Assembly (NCBI RefSeq): GCF_035195345.1 | Contig: NZ_CP136574.1 | Span: forward strand, 1,789,871-1,853,870 | Source of the DNA: Flavobacterium sp. | Lineage (GTDB): Bacteria > Bacteroidota > Bacteroidia > Flavobacteriales > Flavobacteriaceae | Length of the DNA: 64,000 nt | Reading direction: 5' to 3' | Part shown: positions 35,838 to 45,182 of the stretch, one piece after another | Numbering within the stretch: position 1 is the first letter of the stretch | Layout of the letters: each line of letters starts with the position of its first letter | Notes under the pieces: generated by a model | The model's database searches: none | Told to the model about the DNA's origin: nothing | Seen by the model: only the letters and a program-made list of their open reading frames with translations | Made by a program: the position numbers and the translations under genes

Positions 35838-35870
35838 AAAAACCCCACAAATCAAATTTGAGGGGTTTTG
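35838..35870 (-). terminator. Intrinsic terminator after the PhnA-domain gene
   Basis: AAAACCCCACAAAT pairs with ATTTGAGGGGTTTT. It differs from the terminator at 35075-35106 by a single base over about 30 bases. Confidence 0.8.
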
Positions 35871-35903
35871 TATTGTGATATTGCCACATCGGCACATTGA
35901 AAA

Positions 35904-36479
35904 TTACTTCGTTTTCTTCACGTATTGCGTCAAAATATAAATACTTTGGTTTTCTACTCTACCTTCAATCAAGTTCGCATCGTCCCAAACTAATTTAATG
36001 TTATGTACGGCAGCTCCACGTTTTGCGGTAAAAGTAGCGCCTTTTACATCTAAATCTTTAATTAGTACAACTGAGTCCCCATCTAATAAGGTTACACCGT
36101 TGCTGTCTTTATGTACAATTTTATTTTCGTCTTCTTCTTCACCTTCACCCGTTGCTTTTGCCCATTCTAACGCTTCTTCATCAAGATACATCATCTCTAA
36201 TAAATCGGTATTTTTTAAACGCGCTAACATTCTCCATGATACAATTTGAACAGGTAAATGCTCACTCCACATACTTTCCGATAAACCTCTCCAGTCTTTT
36301 TCATCGGTAGTTTCTGGGTTCTCAATTTGGTCTTTTAGGTGTTTTGCAATTAACACACTATTTTCAACCGTTCTTTCATTGGTTGGTGGCAATACATATA
36401 CAACTAAGTCATGTTCCGTACCACTAATTTCGCAAACTGAACCACTACGGTCTTTCAGTTTTCTTTCTATTACACTCAT
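35904..36479 (-). CDS. PhnA-domain protein
   Basis: This 191-residue protein ends in a PhnA domain (DSNGVTLLDGDSVVLIKDLDVKGA, then RGAAVHNIKLVWDD and VENQSIYILTQYVKK). The N-terminal 120 residues differ from the zinc-ribbon found in typical short PhnA proteins and contain LKDRSGSVCEISG and MWSEHLPVQIVSWRMLARL. Despite the name, the family is not firmly tied to phosphonate use, and its function is unclear. It has its own candidate -7 box and terminator. Confidence 0.85.
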   Translation of the reverse strand: MSVIERKLKDRSGSVCEISGTEHDLVVYVLPPTNERTVENSVLIAKHLKDQIENPETTDEKDWRGLSESMWSEHLPVQIVSWRMLARLKNTDLLEMMYLDEEALEWAKATGEGEEEDENKIVHKDSNGVTLLDGDSVVLIKDLDVKGATFTAKRGAAVHNIKLVWDDANLIEGRVENQSIYILTQYVKKTK

Positions 36480-36514
36480 TTTGAATGGATTTTACGTAAA
36501 TAAATAATTTGGAG

Positions 36515-36522
36515 CAAAGGTA
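36515..36522 (-). promoter_or_regulatory. Candidate -7 box of the PhnA-domain gene
   Basis: The minus strand reads TACCTTTG (36522 to 36515), 35 bases before the ATG. Confidence 0.4.
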
Positions 36523-36555
36523 TAAATAGTATTAAGATGACATAAAAAAAAGCAA

Positions 36556-37293
36556 TTAATTTCTTCCTTTTTCATTTGGGTATAAATCAGGTAAGGCATC
36601 ACTTTGCCAAAATTCTTTGGTATCTACATCCATAATAGATAATTTTCCTTTGAAAGCAGCGCCTGTATCTATATTCCAAACACAAGCTTTATTTACTGGT
36701 GTAGATTCCTCAATTTTAGTAACCGGCGTGTGGCCAATATAGATTTCTTTATAAAGCTTTAATCGATTTGGATACGTAAGAGCGTCTTCCGAAAGTTCGT
36801 TGTCCATAGCCAAAACCATTTCCCATAAAGTTCTATCCCAATAAAATAATGGGGTAAAAAATTCATGTGTAACTCCTCTCAGGTTAGTAAATCCGGCATG
36901 AATAAACAACCGGTTTTCATCATCTAAATAATAATCTTGTAACGACTGTAAAAAGCGAATGTGTTTTTCTTTAGTAGTATTATCAATGTTTTGGTACGAC
37001 AAAGCCGAGGCTTCACCACCATGTAAAAACCACATTTTTTCATCAAACCCTTCCGAATCATTTCGCAACCATTTTAGTAATAAATCATCATGATTTCCTC
37101 TTATAAAAACACATTTTTGTTCAAGTTGAAGCGAAATTAAAAAATCTAAAACGGCTGGCGAATCGCTCCAACCATCTACGAAATCACCTAAAAAAATCAA
37201 CGTGTCATTTTTTGAAACATTCGCTCTTTCTAAAACCTGAACCAATGCTTTTAAGCCACCGTGTATATCGCCAACTACTAATTTTCTAGTCAT
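36556..37293 (-). CDS. Calcineurin-like metallophosphoesterase (PPP type)
   Basis: This 245-residue phosphatase has the binuclear metal motifs GDIHGG at 8-13, LGDFVDG at 35-41 and RGNHDD at 65-70. FLHGGEASALSYQ follows in the middle and the C-terminal GHTP and WNIDTGAAFKG. It should be a serine/threonine phosphatase or a diadenosine tetraphosphatase-like enzyme. It overlaps the upstream AlbA_2 gene by eight bases, which suggests coupled translation and a functional pair. Confidence 0.9.
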   Translation of the reverse strand: MTRKLVVGDIHGGLKALVQVLERANVSKNDTLIFLGDFVDGWSDSPAVLDFLISLQLEQKCVFIRGNHDDLLLKWLRNDSEGFDEKMWFLHGGEASALSYQNIDNTTKEKHIRFLQSLQDYYLDDENRLFIHAGFTNLRGVTHEFFTPLFYWDRTLWEMVLAMDNELSEDALTYPNRLKLYKEIYIGHTPVTKIEESTPVNKACVWNIDTGAAFKGKLSIMDVDTKEFWQSDALPDLYPNEKGRN

Positions 37294-38437
37294 TTTTTGT
37301 ATTGTATTTCATTTTTCGTAAAATTCGCATCACTTCTTTAAAGGACAAATATACCAATGGATTGTCAAATGTTTTCAAAAACGTTTTAGCTTCAATTAGT
37401 TTTTGTTTCGCTTCTTCAAATCCATTCAAATAACATATCATTAAGGTATGTGGCACATTGAGCAAATCTTTTTTTTCAGTTACATGTAAAAAAGTCCCTT
37501 TTTGAAGTTTGTTGAGTAAGGTAATATTTGAATTATAAATGTGATGCAACATTTTTTTATTGTATTGTGGTGGTTCAAACAATAATTGGGTGTCTATTTT
37601 ATAATAACCATTATCAAAAAAACGGATGGATACTTTTTCTAGCGGATAAAAACTGGTTTTGTCGTTTAATCCCAAACAAACGTATTCGGTAATAGAAAAA
37701 GATTCTTCATCAAATGCAATACTCACTTCATCAAATGCCGAATAAAACAATTTGACTTGCTCATTCACTAACTCAATATCTACTCTAGAATAATAGATAG
37801 TATCTCTTACTTTTTTCTTATTTCCTGCCCAGCACACCACAAAAAGTTCTTTAAAAACCTTGTAATTTGATTCTAAATCTTTGTGTCTAGTATTTATAAA
37901 ATCCAAAACACTTTCCAACGTATAAGAAATACTATTTCGGGAGTTGTTTTCTAAGCTAATAACCGTTTCAACATTTTGTTTTGAATACGGAATTTTTTCC
38001 GTTGCAGGAGAAGTGTTACTGCCTTTTCGTTCATAAACGCTATTGGCAACTATGGTGTGAATTCCTTTTTTAAAATAGGATGTTTTTGATTTAGGTTTAA
38101 TGGTAACTAATCCTACTACTTTATCTTTTGGAAGATTTGGAAATGGCACGTTTTCATATTGAATTTTGGGCGGATTTTCCAAAAAAGCATTGACTAAATT
38201 TTGAATGCGACTATCGTCAAAAAAATCATCACCCACAATTTCATTGGTTTCATCTTCCACACCAACCACAATGTATGAATTGTTGCTAGGATTAGAATTC
38301 GAAAGCGCACAAATGTGTTTTAAAAACTTTGCTTTTCCTTCTTTGGTATGTAAATTTAACTGGCGTTTTTTATCATAAAAACTATTCTCATCGTTGTGAG
38401 CTAATAAATTTTTAATAAGAAGACGCTTGTTTATCAT
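37286..38437 (-). CDS. AlbA_2-domain (putative ATP-binding) protein
   Basis: The N-terminal 140 residues of this 383-residue protein (ENSFYDKKRQLNL, then GKAKFLKHICALSNS, SYIVVGVEDETNEIVGDDFFDD, IKPKSKTSYFKKG) fit the AlbA_2 family. That family is found in divergent ATP-binding regulators and some defence or stress systems. The C-terminal part is unknown. The stop overlaps the phosphatase start by eight bases. A CAGT-class repeat lies directly upstream of its start. Confidence 0.72.
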   Translation of the reverse strand: MINKRLLIKNLLAHNDENSFYDKKRQLNLHTKEGKAKFLKHICALSNSNPSNNSYIVVGVEDETNEIVGDDFFDDSRIQNLVNAFLENPPKIQYENVPFPNLPKDKVVGLVTIKPKSKTSYFKKGIHTIVANSVYERKGSNTSPATEKIPYSKQNVETVISLENNSRNSISYTLESVLDFINTRHKDLESNYKVFKELFVVCWAGNKKKVRDTIYYSRVDIELVNEQVKLFYSAFDEVSIAFDEESFSITEYVCLGLNDKTSFYPLEKVSIRFFDNGYYKIDTQLLFEPPQYNKKMLHHIYNSNITLLNKLQKGTFLHVTEKKDLLNVPHTLMICYLNGFEEAKQKLIEAKTFLKTFDNPLVYLSFKEVMRILRKMKYNTKND

Positions 38438-38449
38438 TGTTTTGGTTTG

Positions 38450-38493
38450 CAGTCTCAGTCTCAGTTTACAGTGCTGTTCTGCGACTGAAAACT
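38450..38493. repeat. CAGT-class repeat (copy 2, degenerate)
   Basis: CAGTCTCAGTCTCAGTTTACAG is followed by GCGACTGAAAACT, an imperfect inverted pair. It fills the gap between the AlbA_2 and aldo/keto reductase genes. Confidence 0.6.
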
Positions 38494-38496
38494 AAA

Positions 38497-39369
38497 TTAA
38501 GGCACTTTATTTCCCATACTTTCGGTCCAAATAGCAAACCAATCTTGTGTGTCTAAAACCAGTGATTTTGCCTTCATTAGTTGTTGAATGCGACTCACAT
38601 TAATGGTTCCAGCTACCGGTAAAATGTTTGCAGGATGTTGTAAAATCCAAGCCAATAAAATCAAGTCAGAACCCACATGATATTTATCGACTAATTTAGA
38701 AAAAAGTAATTTCAAGCGTTGTGTTTGCTCCGTGTTTTCTCTAAAAACCACCCCTAACGGATTCCAAGCCATCGGAGTTATTTTGTGCAATTGCATATAA
38801 TCTAAACTTCCATCTAACATAGCTTCGTGGTTGGTTGCCGAAAACTGAATTTGATTAAAAGAAATTTCCGTTTTTTGACGCAATAATTCGGTTTGCGAAG
38901 GGGTAAAGTTAGAAACACCAAAAGATAGAATTTTTCCATCAGATTTAAGTTTTTCAACCGCTTCAGCAACTTCATCAGCTTGTAGTAATGGACTTGGTCT
39001 GTGTAATAAAAAAACATCTAAATAATCGGTTTGTAGATTTTTTAGCGAATTTTCTGCGGACCAAATGATGTAGTCTTTGGAATAATTATAGTGTTTGATT
39101 AGATTTTTTGGACGATTTTCAGAAATGTGCTCTATACCACATTTAGTAATTAATTGAATGTTTTTTCGCTCAATTTTACTTTCAGTTAAAGCTTTTCCAA
39201 AAGCAGCTTCGGTGGTGTAACCGCCATAAATATCGGCATGATCAAAAGTACTAATTCCGTTTTCAAAAAAAAGATGAATTAAATGGTTCATTTCCTTTGT
39301 GTTGAGGTTTTTATCCCAAACCCCCCAATTCATAACTCCAGCAATTATAGGTGATAATTTTACTGACAT
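38497..39369 (-). CDS. Aldo/keto reductase
   Basis: This 290-residue NADPH-dependent oxidoreductase has the TIM-barrel signatures FDHADIYGGYTTEAAFGKAL (catalytic Asp and Tyr), KNIQLITKCGIE (Lys), YLDVFLLHRPSPL (His) and the cofactor-binding end LLAWILQHPANILPVAGT. The start at 39369 (MSVKLSPIIAG) is preferred, because the 39417 ATG adds unrelated residues. The substrate is unknown. Confidence 0.9.
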   Translation of the reverse strand: MSVKLSPIIAGVMNWGVWDKNLNTKEMNHLIHLFFENGISTFDHADIYGGYTTEAAFGKALTESKIERKNIQLITKCGIEHISENRPKNLIKHYNYSKDYIIWSAENSLKNLQTDYLDVFLLHRPSPLLQADEVAEAVEKLKSDGKILSFGVSNFTPSQTELLRQKTEISFNQIQFSATNHEAMLDGSLDYMQLHKITPMAWNPLGVVFRENTEQTQRLKLLFSKLVDKYHVGSDLILLAWILQHPANILPVAGTINVSRIQQLMKAKSLVLDTQDWFAIWTESMGNKVP

Positions 39370-39545
39370 AATGTGTGTAATTTCTAAATATTTCTTAAAA
39401 TTATAAAATTGAATCATAAAACACTCACAAAAGCTACTTTTTTTATTGTTTTTTAACGCAATGTTAACAACTAAAATCTAAAAAAAATTACAATTTGCAG
39501 CGTTAAAAAATGTTGTTAATTTCACAGCGCCAAATTAAAACTAAA

Positions 39546-40550
39546 ATGGAAGAAAATACATCGACTTTAGACATTAGAGCAATTAATGAAAAGATAGAAA
39601 GAGAAAGTGCTTTTATCGACTTACTTACCATGGAAATGAACAAAGTAATTGTTGGTCAAAAACACATGGTAGAACGATTACTGATTGGATTATTAGGACA
39701 AGGACACATTTTACTAGAAGGTGTTCCTGGATTAGCAAAAACATTAGCAATTAATACGCTATCACAAGCCGTTCATGGTTCATTTAGTAGAATTCAGTTT
39801 ACACCTGATTTATTACCAGCCGATGTGGTGGGAACTATGATTTATAACATTAAACAAAACGACTTTACCATTCGTAAAGGACCAATTTTTGCAAATTTCG
39901 TTTTAGCCGATGAAATTAACCGTGCTCCTGCAAAAGTACAATCCGCTTTATTAGAAGCTATGCAGGAAAAACAAGTTACAATTGGCGATGAAACCTTCAA
40001 ACTAGACAAACCGTTCTTAGTAATGGCTACTCAAAATCCTGTTGACCAAGAAGGAACCTATCCGTTACCAGAAGCACAGGTTGACCGTTTCATGTTAAAA
40101 GTGGTTATCGATTATCCTAAAATGGAAGATGAGCGTTTGGTAATTCGTCAAAATTTAAAAGGTGCTTACGAAAAAGTGAATGAGGTGGTTTCGTTAGAGC
40201 AAATTCTAAAAGCGCAACAAGCCGTTCGTGAAGTATATATGGACGAAAAAATCGAAAAATATATTTTAGATATTATTTTCGCAACGCGTTATCCTGAAAA
40301 ATATAAATTAGAAAGTCTAAAACCATTAATCAGTTTTGGAGCTTCGCCACGTGGAAGTATCAACTTAGCTACTGCTGCAAAATGTTACGCTTTTATCAAA
40401 CGTAGAGGATATGTAATCCCAGAAGACGTTCGTGCAGTGGTTTATGACGTATTACGTCACAGAATTGGAATCACATATGAAGCCGAAGCTGAAAACGTAA
40501 CCACAGAAGATATCATTAGCAAAATTGTAAACGAAATCGAAGTGCCTTAA
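39546..40550 (+). CDS. MoxR-family AAA ATPase (Bat operon)
   Basis: This 334-residue chaperone-like ATPase has Walker A GVPGLAKT at 59-66 and Walker B VLADEINRAP at 119-128. The sensor ATQNP and VEQ-type QEGTYPLPEAQVDRF follow. MoxR proteins work with von Willebrand factor A proteins, several of which follow. The start at 39546 is preferred to the ATG at 39510, because MEENTSTLDI is the usual beginning. It opens the eight-gene Bat operon. Confidence 0.93.
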   Translation: MEENTSTLDIRAINEKIERESAFIDLLTMEMNKVIVGQKHMVERLLIGLLGQGHILLEGVPGLAKTLAINTLSQAVHGSFSRIQFTPDLLPADVVGTMIYNIKQNDFTIRKGPIFANFVLADEINRAPAKVQSALLEAMQEKQVTIGDETFKLDKPFLVMATQNPVDQEGTYPLPEAQVDRFMLKVVIDYPKMEDERLVIRQNLKGAYEKVNEVVSLEQILKAQQAVREVYMDEKIEKYILDIIFATRYPEKYKLESLKPLISFGASPRGSINLATAAKCYAFIKRRGYVIPEDVRAVVYDVLRHRIGITYEAEAENVTTEDIISKIVNEIEVP

Positions 40551-40556
40551 TTTAGT

Positions 40557-40628
40557 TATCAGTGTTCAGTCTCAGTTTTCAGAAACTACTGATTTAATAC
40601 TGCGACTGTCAACTGCGACTGCCAACTA
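40557..40628. repeat. CAGT-class repeat (copy 3, imperfect)
   Basis: CAGTGTTCAGTCTCAGTTTT is followed by ACTGCGACTGTCAACTGCGA, forming imperfect inverted arms. It occupies the whole gap between the MoxR and DUF58 genes inside the operon. Confidence 0.65.
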
Positions 40629-40634
40629 ATAAAA

Positions 40635-41501
40635 ATGGATACCAAAGAAATTCTAAAAAAAGTTCGAAAAATTGAAATCAAAACCCGAAGATTGAGTGAT
40701 CACATCTTTTCGGGAGAATACCATACGTCTTTTAAAGGACGCGGAATGACGTTTTCAGAAGTGCGCCAATACCAATATGGTGACGACGTAAGAGCGATTG
40801 ATTGGAATGTTACCGCACGTTATAACGAACCCTTTGTAAAAGTATTTGAAGAAGAGCGTGAATTAACCATGATGTTAATTGTTGATATTTCGGGTTCGGA
40901 AAGTTTTGGTACAAAAAACCAACAAAAACGTGATATGGTTACAGAAATCGCGGCAACCTTGGCTTTTTCGGCAACGCAAAACAATGATAAAATTGGATTG
41001 CTTTTGTTTTCGGACCAAATCGAGTTGTTTATTCCGCCTAAAAAAGGAAAATCGCACGTTTTACGAATTATTCGCGAGTTAATTGAGTTTCAACCAAAAA
41101 GTAAAAAAACCGATTTATCGCAAGCTTTGAAATATTTATCAAGCGTTTTGAAAAAGAAAGCCATTGTGTTTTTAATTTCAGATTTTATGACGAAAGACTA
41201 CGAACACACCTTAAAAATAGCTTCAAAACGACATGATGTAACCGGAATTCGTGTTTTTGATCAAAGAGAAGAAAGTATTCCAAACATCGGAATTATCAAT
41301 ATGTTAGATGCCGAAACAGGTGAAACTTTAGTAGTAGATACCAATTCAAAATCTGTTCGACAAGATTACGAAAAATATTATAGCGAAAATGTAGCGTATT
41401 TTAGAGATATATTTTCAAAATGTGGCGCCGGAACCATAAGTTCAAGAGTAGATGAAAGCTATGTAACCAAATTACTGGGTTATTTTAAAGCGCGTAATTA
41501 A
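40635..41501 (+). CDS. DUF58 protein of the Bat operon
   Basis: The 288-residue protein carries the DUF58 signature YQYGDDVRAIDWNVTARYNEPFVK and a von Willebrand-like LIVDISGS metal motif at about 77-84. It is the expected partner of MoxR. It lies six bases upstream of the next gene. Confidence 0.92.
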   Translation: MDTKEILKKVRKIEIKTRRLSDHIFSGEYHTSFKGRGMTFSEVRQYQYGDDVRAIDWNVTARYNEPFVKVFEEERELTMMLIVDISGSESFGTKNQQKRDMVTEIAATLAFSATQNNDKIGLLLFSDQIELFIPPKKGKSHVLRIIRELIEFQPKSKKTDLSQALKYLSSVLKKKAIVFLISDFMTKDYEHTLKIASKRHDVTGIRVFDQREESIPNIGIINMLDAETGETLVVDTNSKSVRQDYEKYYSENVAYFRDIFSKCGAGTISSRVDESYVTKLLGYFKARN

Positions 41502-41506
41502 GAAAA

Positions 41507-43123
41507 ATGAAAAAGACAATTTACTTTTATATTGCTTTATTGTTTGGATTTTTGGGATCAGCTCAAAAAATCACAACAGCTATTGATTCTTCACAAATTA
41601 AAATAGGATCGCAATTCAATTTAACGATTAAAGCTTCGGTAAATGCAAAGGATAAAGTAGTTTTTCCAAATGCGAAAAATTTTGGCGCTTTAGAAGTTTT
41701 AGAATCGTATCCAATTGATACTGTAAAAAACAATTCACAATACGAATTAATCAAAAAGTATGGATTAACTCAATTTGATTCGGGAAGGTATTTAATTCCG
41801 AAACTAGTGGTGAAAATTAATCAAAAAAATTTTCAAACCGATTCGCTTTCCATTGTAGTAAACAATGTAAAAGTAGATACCACTAAGCAGCAAATGTATG
41901 ATATTAAAAACATCATCGCTACCGAAGAAGAACCTAGCAGTGAATGGTGGAAATTACTGGTATTATTAGCTTTAATAATTGCTTCAGGTTTTGGTTCGTA
42001 TTTCATCATTAAAAAATTACAAAACGGAAAAGTAAAAGAAGAAGAATTTTTCGCTTCACCTATTGAAAAAGCAATTGCTTATCTTCAAAATTTAGATAAA
42101 AAACAATTGGTTCAAAAAGGCGATGTTAAAGAATATTATTCTGAAATGACCGATATTGCTCGAACGTATATTGAAGAATCAGTGCATGTTCCAGCTATGG
42201 AAAGTACTTCAAGCGAGTTGATGGATGCATTAAAAAAAGCAATTTCAGAGACGAAAATGTTTGTGAATCGTGAAGAATTGGATAAATTTCGTCAGGTTTT
42301 AGAAAATGCTGATTTAGTAAAATTTGCCAAATCAAAACCATTGCAATTTGAAATTGAAAAAGATAAAAGCATCGTTGATAAATTTTTATTAATCGTTGAC
42401 AAAGCACTACCAAGAACGGAAGAACAGTCCGAAGCACTTTTTGCAGAAGAAGTACGTCGTAAAGAATTAAAGAAACAAAAATTCATGCGAACCGCTATCT
42501 CAGTCGGAATTGCAGTTGTTTTATTTGTGATTTCAGTTGGAATTTTTGCTTACACTTTTGGTTTAGATTATTTAAAAGAGCATCACATTGGGTACACCAC
42601 CGAAGAATTATTAGAAAAAGAATGGATTACTTCTGAATACGGAGAACCTGCAATTGTGATTGAAACGCCAAAGGTTTTGAAACGAAATAACGACGAAAAA
42701 ATTCAAAATAACCTTCCTGAAAATGTAAAATCAACGAACAGATTTATGTATGGTAGTATTATTGATGATTTTTCAATTATTTTGGTAACTACAGCTTTTA
42801 AAGACACAACCAAGTTGGATTTAGAAGTAGCACTAGAAACGGATTTGAAAGAATTGGAACGTTTTGGTGCCAAAAATATCATTGTAAAAACCGCTGATTT
42901 TGAAAATGTAAAGGGACTTTCTGGTAAAAAATCATATGGTAGTTTTACCGCTTTCAACGAGATTACAAAAGAAGACCAAAAAATGAGCTACGAAATTTTG
43001 GTTTTTGCTCAACCAGGTGGTGCACAAGAATTTTTCTTAATTTACAAGGAAGATGATGAACATGCGAAACAAATTATGGAGAAGATTCAGAATTCGATTG
43101 AACTAAGAAAAGCAAAAAAATAA
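41507..43123 (+). CDS. BatD-like membrane protein of the Bat operon
   Basis: The 538-residue protein has a signal peptide (residues 1-19), a BatD-like N-terminal beta domain and a transmembrane helix near 148-168 (WWKLLVLLALIIASGFGSYFII). A cytosolic helical region with a BatD-like segment follows (YYSEMTDIARTYIEESVHVPAMESTSSELMDAL). A second membrane helix lies near 325-348, and a final domain of unknown type follows. The last base of its stop overlaps the next ATG. It probably links the VWA proteins to the envelope. Confidence 0.8.
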   Translation: MKKTIYFYIALLFGFLGSAQKITTAIDSSQIKIGSQFNLTIKASVNAKDKVVFPNAKNFGALEVLESYPIDTVKNNSQYELIKKYGLTQFDSGRYLIPKLVVKINQKNFQTDSLSIVVNNVKVDTTKQQMYDIKNIIATEEEPSSEWWKLLVLLALIIASGFGSYFIIKKLQNGKVKEEEFFASPIEKAIAYLQNLDKKQLVQKGDVKEYYSEMTDIARTYIEESVHVPAMESTSSELMDALKKAISETKMFVNREELDKFRQVLENADLVKFAKSKPLQFEIEKDKSIVDKFLLIVDKALPRTEEQSEALFAEEVRRKELKKQKFMRTAISVGIAVVLFVISVGIFAYTFGLDYLKEHHIGYTTEELLEKEWITSEYGEPAIVIETPKVLKRNNDEKIQNNLPENVKSTNRFMYGSIIDDFSIILVTTAFKDTTKLDLEVALETDLKELERFGAKNIIVKTADFENVKGLSGKKSYGSFTAFNEITKEDQKMSYEILVFAQPGGAQEFFLIYKEDDEHAKQIMEKIQNSIELRKAKK

Positions 43124-44127
43124 TGGGAAAAGTAACTTTTTTAAATCCAGAATTTTTATGGCTATTTCTGCTTTTGCCAGTAGCTATTGCATGGTTGTTT
43201 TATAAACGAAACCAACTTTCGGCTACACTAAAGATGAGTTCGGTAACACCATTTAAACACAATAGAACTTTTTTAGCCAAAGCAAAACCGTTTCTACATG
43301 TATTGCGAATTTTAGCATTATGTTTAATCATTATTGCTTTAGCCCGACCAAGAAGCGTGGATGTTACTTCAAAATCAAAAACCACTAAAGGAATTGATAT
43401 TGTAATGGCAATCGATGTTTCGAGTAGTATGTTGGCCAATGATTTAAAACCAAACCGTTTAGAAGCACTAAAAAAAGTTGCGTCCACATTTATACAAGAT
43501 AGAGTAAATGACAGAATAGGTTTAGTAGTTTATGCCGGTGAAAGTTACACTAGAACTCCTGTAACCTCTGATAAAGCCATTATTTTGCAATCATTAAAAA
43601 CCGTAGAATATGATGATTCTATTATTGAAGACGGAACAGGAATAGGTGTTGGGTTAGCCACAGCAATTAATCGAATAAAAGATAGCAAAGCAAAAAGCAG
43701 AATTATTATTTTATTAACAGATGGTGTAAATAACTCAGGAACAATTGACCCAAGAACCGCAGCGGAAATTGCAAAAGAATATGGTATAAAAGTTTATACT
43801 ATCGGAATTGGAACCAATGGAAAAGCAATGTTTCCTGTGGCAAAAGATGCGAATGGAAAGTTAGTTTTTAGAATGATGCCTGTAGAAATTGACCAAAAAT
43901 TAATGCAAGAAATTGCAAAATCAACGGATGCTAAATATTTTAGAGCCACATCAAATCAAAAATTACAAGCCATTTACGACGAAATTAATAAGTTAGAAAC
44001 CACAGAAATTGACGAAAAGAAATTTTATAATTACGACGAAAAGTATAAGTCATTTGCACTAATAGCTTTTGTTTTATTAGGAATTGAAGTGTTGTTGAGA
44101 AATTCAGTTTTTAGAGGAATCGTTTAG
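43123..44127 (+). CDS. batA: BatA (von Willebrand factor A membrane protein)
   Basis: This 334-residue protein has two N-terminal membrane helices (about 8-26 and 58-74), a VWA domain with the MIDAS motif D98-x-S100-x-S102 (AIDVSSSM), the downstream LLTDGVNNSG motif, and a C-terminal helix. It belongs to the Bacteroides aerotolerance family. The start overlaps the upstream stop by one base. Confidence 0.93.
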   Translation: MGKVTFLNPEFLWLFLLLPVAIAWLFYKRNQLSATLKMSSVTPFKHNRTFLAKAKPFLHVLRILALCLIIIALARPRSVDVTSKSKTTKGIDIVMAIDVSSSMLANDLKPNRLEALKKVASTFIQDRVNDRIGLVVYAGESYTRTPVTSDKAIILQSLKTVEYDDSIIEDGTGIGVGLATAINRIKDSKAKSRIIILLTDGVNNSGTIDPRTAAEIAKEYGIKVYTIGIGTNGKAMFPVAKDANGKLVFRMMPVEIDQKLMQEIAKSTDAKYFRATSNQKLQAIYDEINKLETTEIDEKKFYNYDEKYKSFALIAFVLLGIEVLLRNSVFRGIV

Positions 44128-44138
44128 AAAGAGAAAAA

Positions 44139-45182
44139 ATGTTTGAATTAGAAAGCCCAATATATTTTTATTTAATAGCACTCATTCCAATTGTAGTGGC
44201 ACTTTTTCTATTCAATTTGTTTTGGAAAAGAAAAAAACAAGCCGCTTTTGCCGATTTGGAATTGTTTGAAAAATTAAGCCCTGAAAAATCAACTTTTAAA
44301 CCTGTTTTAAAAGTAGTACTTCTGCTATTGGCTATTGTTTGCGTAATAATTGCTTTGGTAAACCCAAAAATGGGAACCAAAATGGAAACCGTAAAACGCC
44401 AAGGGATTGATGTTGTTTTTGCTATAGATATTTCAAAAAGTATGTTAGCCGAAGACGTGGCGCCAAACCGTTTAGAAAAAACTAAGCAATTGGTGTCGCA
44501 AATCATCAATCAATTTGGAAATGATAGAGTTGGAATTGTAGGTTATGCCGGAAGTGCATATCCTGTTTTACCCATGACGACCGATTATAGTATTGCTAAG
44601 ATGTATCTGCAAAGCATGAATACCAATATGGTTTCTTCGCAAGGAACTGCTTTTAATGACGCCATTAAGCTTTCGGTAGATTATTTTGACATAAAAGATA
44701 CTAGTAAACTAATTATTTTGGTTTCAGACGGCGAAGATCATGGTGATGGAGCTGAAGAAGCAATTGAAATGGCTCGAGAAAAAGGCGTTCGTATTTTAAC
44801 GATTGGTGTGGGCACAGAAAAAGGTGGTTTAATTCCTTTAAAAGATAATAGAGGCAACATTTCTTCGTATAAAAAAGACCAAAACGGAGAAAATGTGATT
44901 ACAAAATTATATCCAGAAGTGTTGCAAAATATTGCCAATAAAACTAAAGCAAAATATATTATAGGCGCATCTACAAAGGAAGTGGTAGAAGAGGTGAAAA
45001 AATCATTAGATAAAATTGAAAAATCAGAATTCGAATCACAACAAATTGCCGATTTTGAATCACAATATCAATGGTTTCTAGGATTGGGATTCTTGTTGCT
45101 TTTGGCAGATATTTTTCTGTTGGAGAAAAAAACAAATTGGGTGCAAAAGTTGAATTTATTTAACGAGAAAAAACATGAATAA
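44139..45182 (+). CDS. batB: BatB (von Willebrand factor A membrane protein)
   Basis: This 347-residue BatA paralogue has membrane helices at about 8-28 and 57-74 and a VWA domain with D97-x-S99-x-S101 (AIDISKSM). SDGEDHGDGAEEA follows, and a C-terminal helix lies near 308-330. Its 3' end overlaps BatC by eight bases, so translation is probably coupled. Confidence 0.93.
   Translation: MFELESPIYFYLIALIPIVVALFLFNLFWKRKKQAAFADLELFEKLSPEKSTFKPVLKVVLLLLAIVCVIIALVNPKMGTKMETVKRQGIDVVFAIDISKSMLAEDVAPNRLEKTKQLVSQIINQFGNDRVGIVGYAGSAYPVLPMTTDYSIAKMYLQSMNTNMVSSQGTAFNDAIKLSVDYFDIKDTSKLIILVSDGEDHGDGAEEAIEMAREKGVRILTIGVGTEKGGLIPLKDNRGNISSYKKDQNGENVITKLYPEVLQNIANKTKAKYIIGASTKEVVEEVKKSLDKIEKSEFESQQIADFESQYQWFLGLGFLLLLADIFLLEKKTNWVQKLNLFNEKKHE

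Noticed and set aside
44168..44509. A 113-codon minus-strand ORF opposite batB
   Set aside because: It lies entirely over a well-supported VWA gene, and its hydrophobic stretches mirror the opposite strand.
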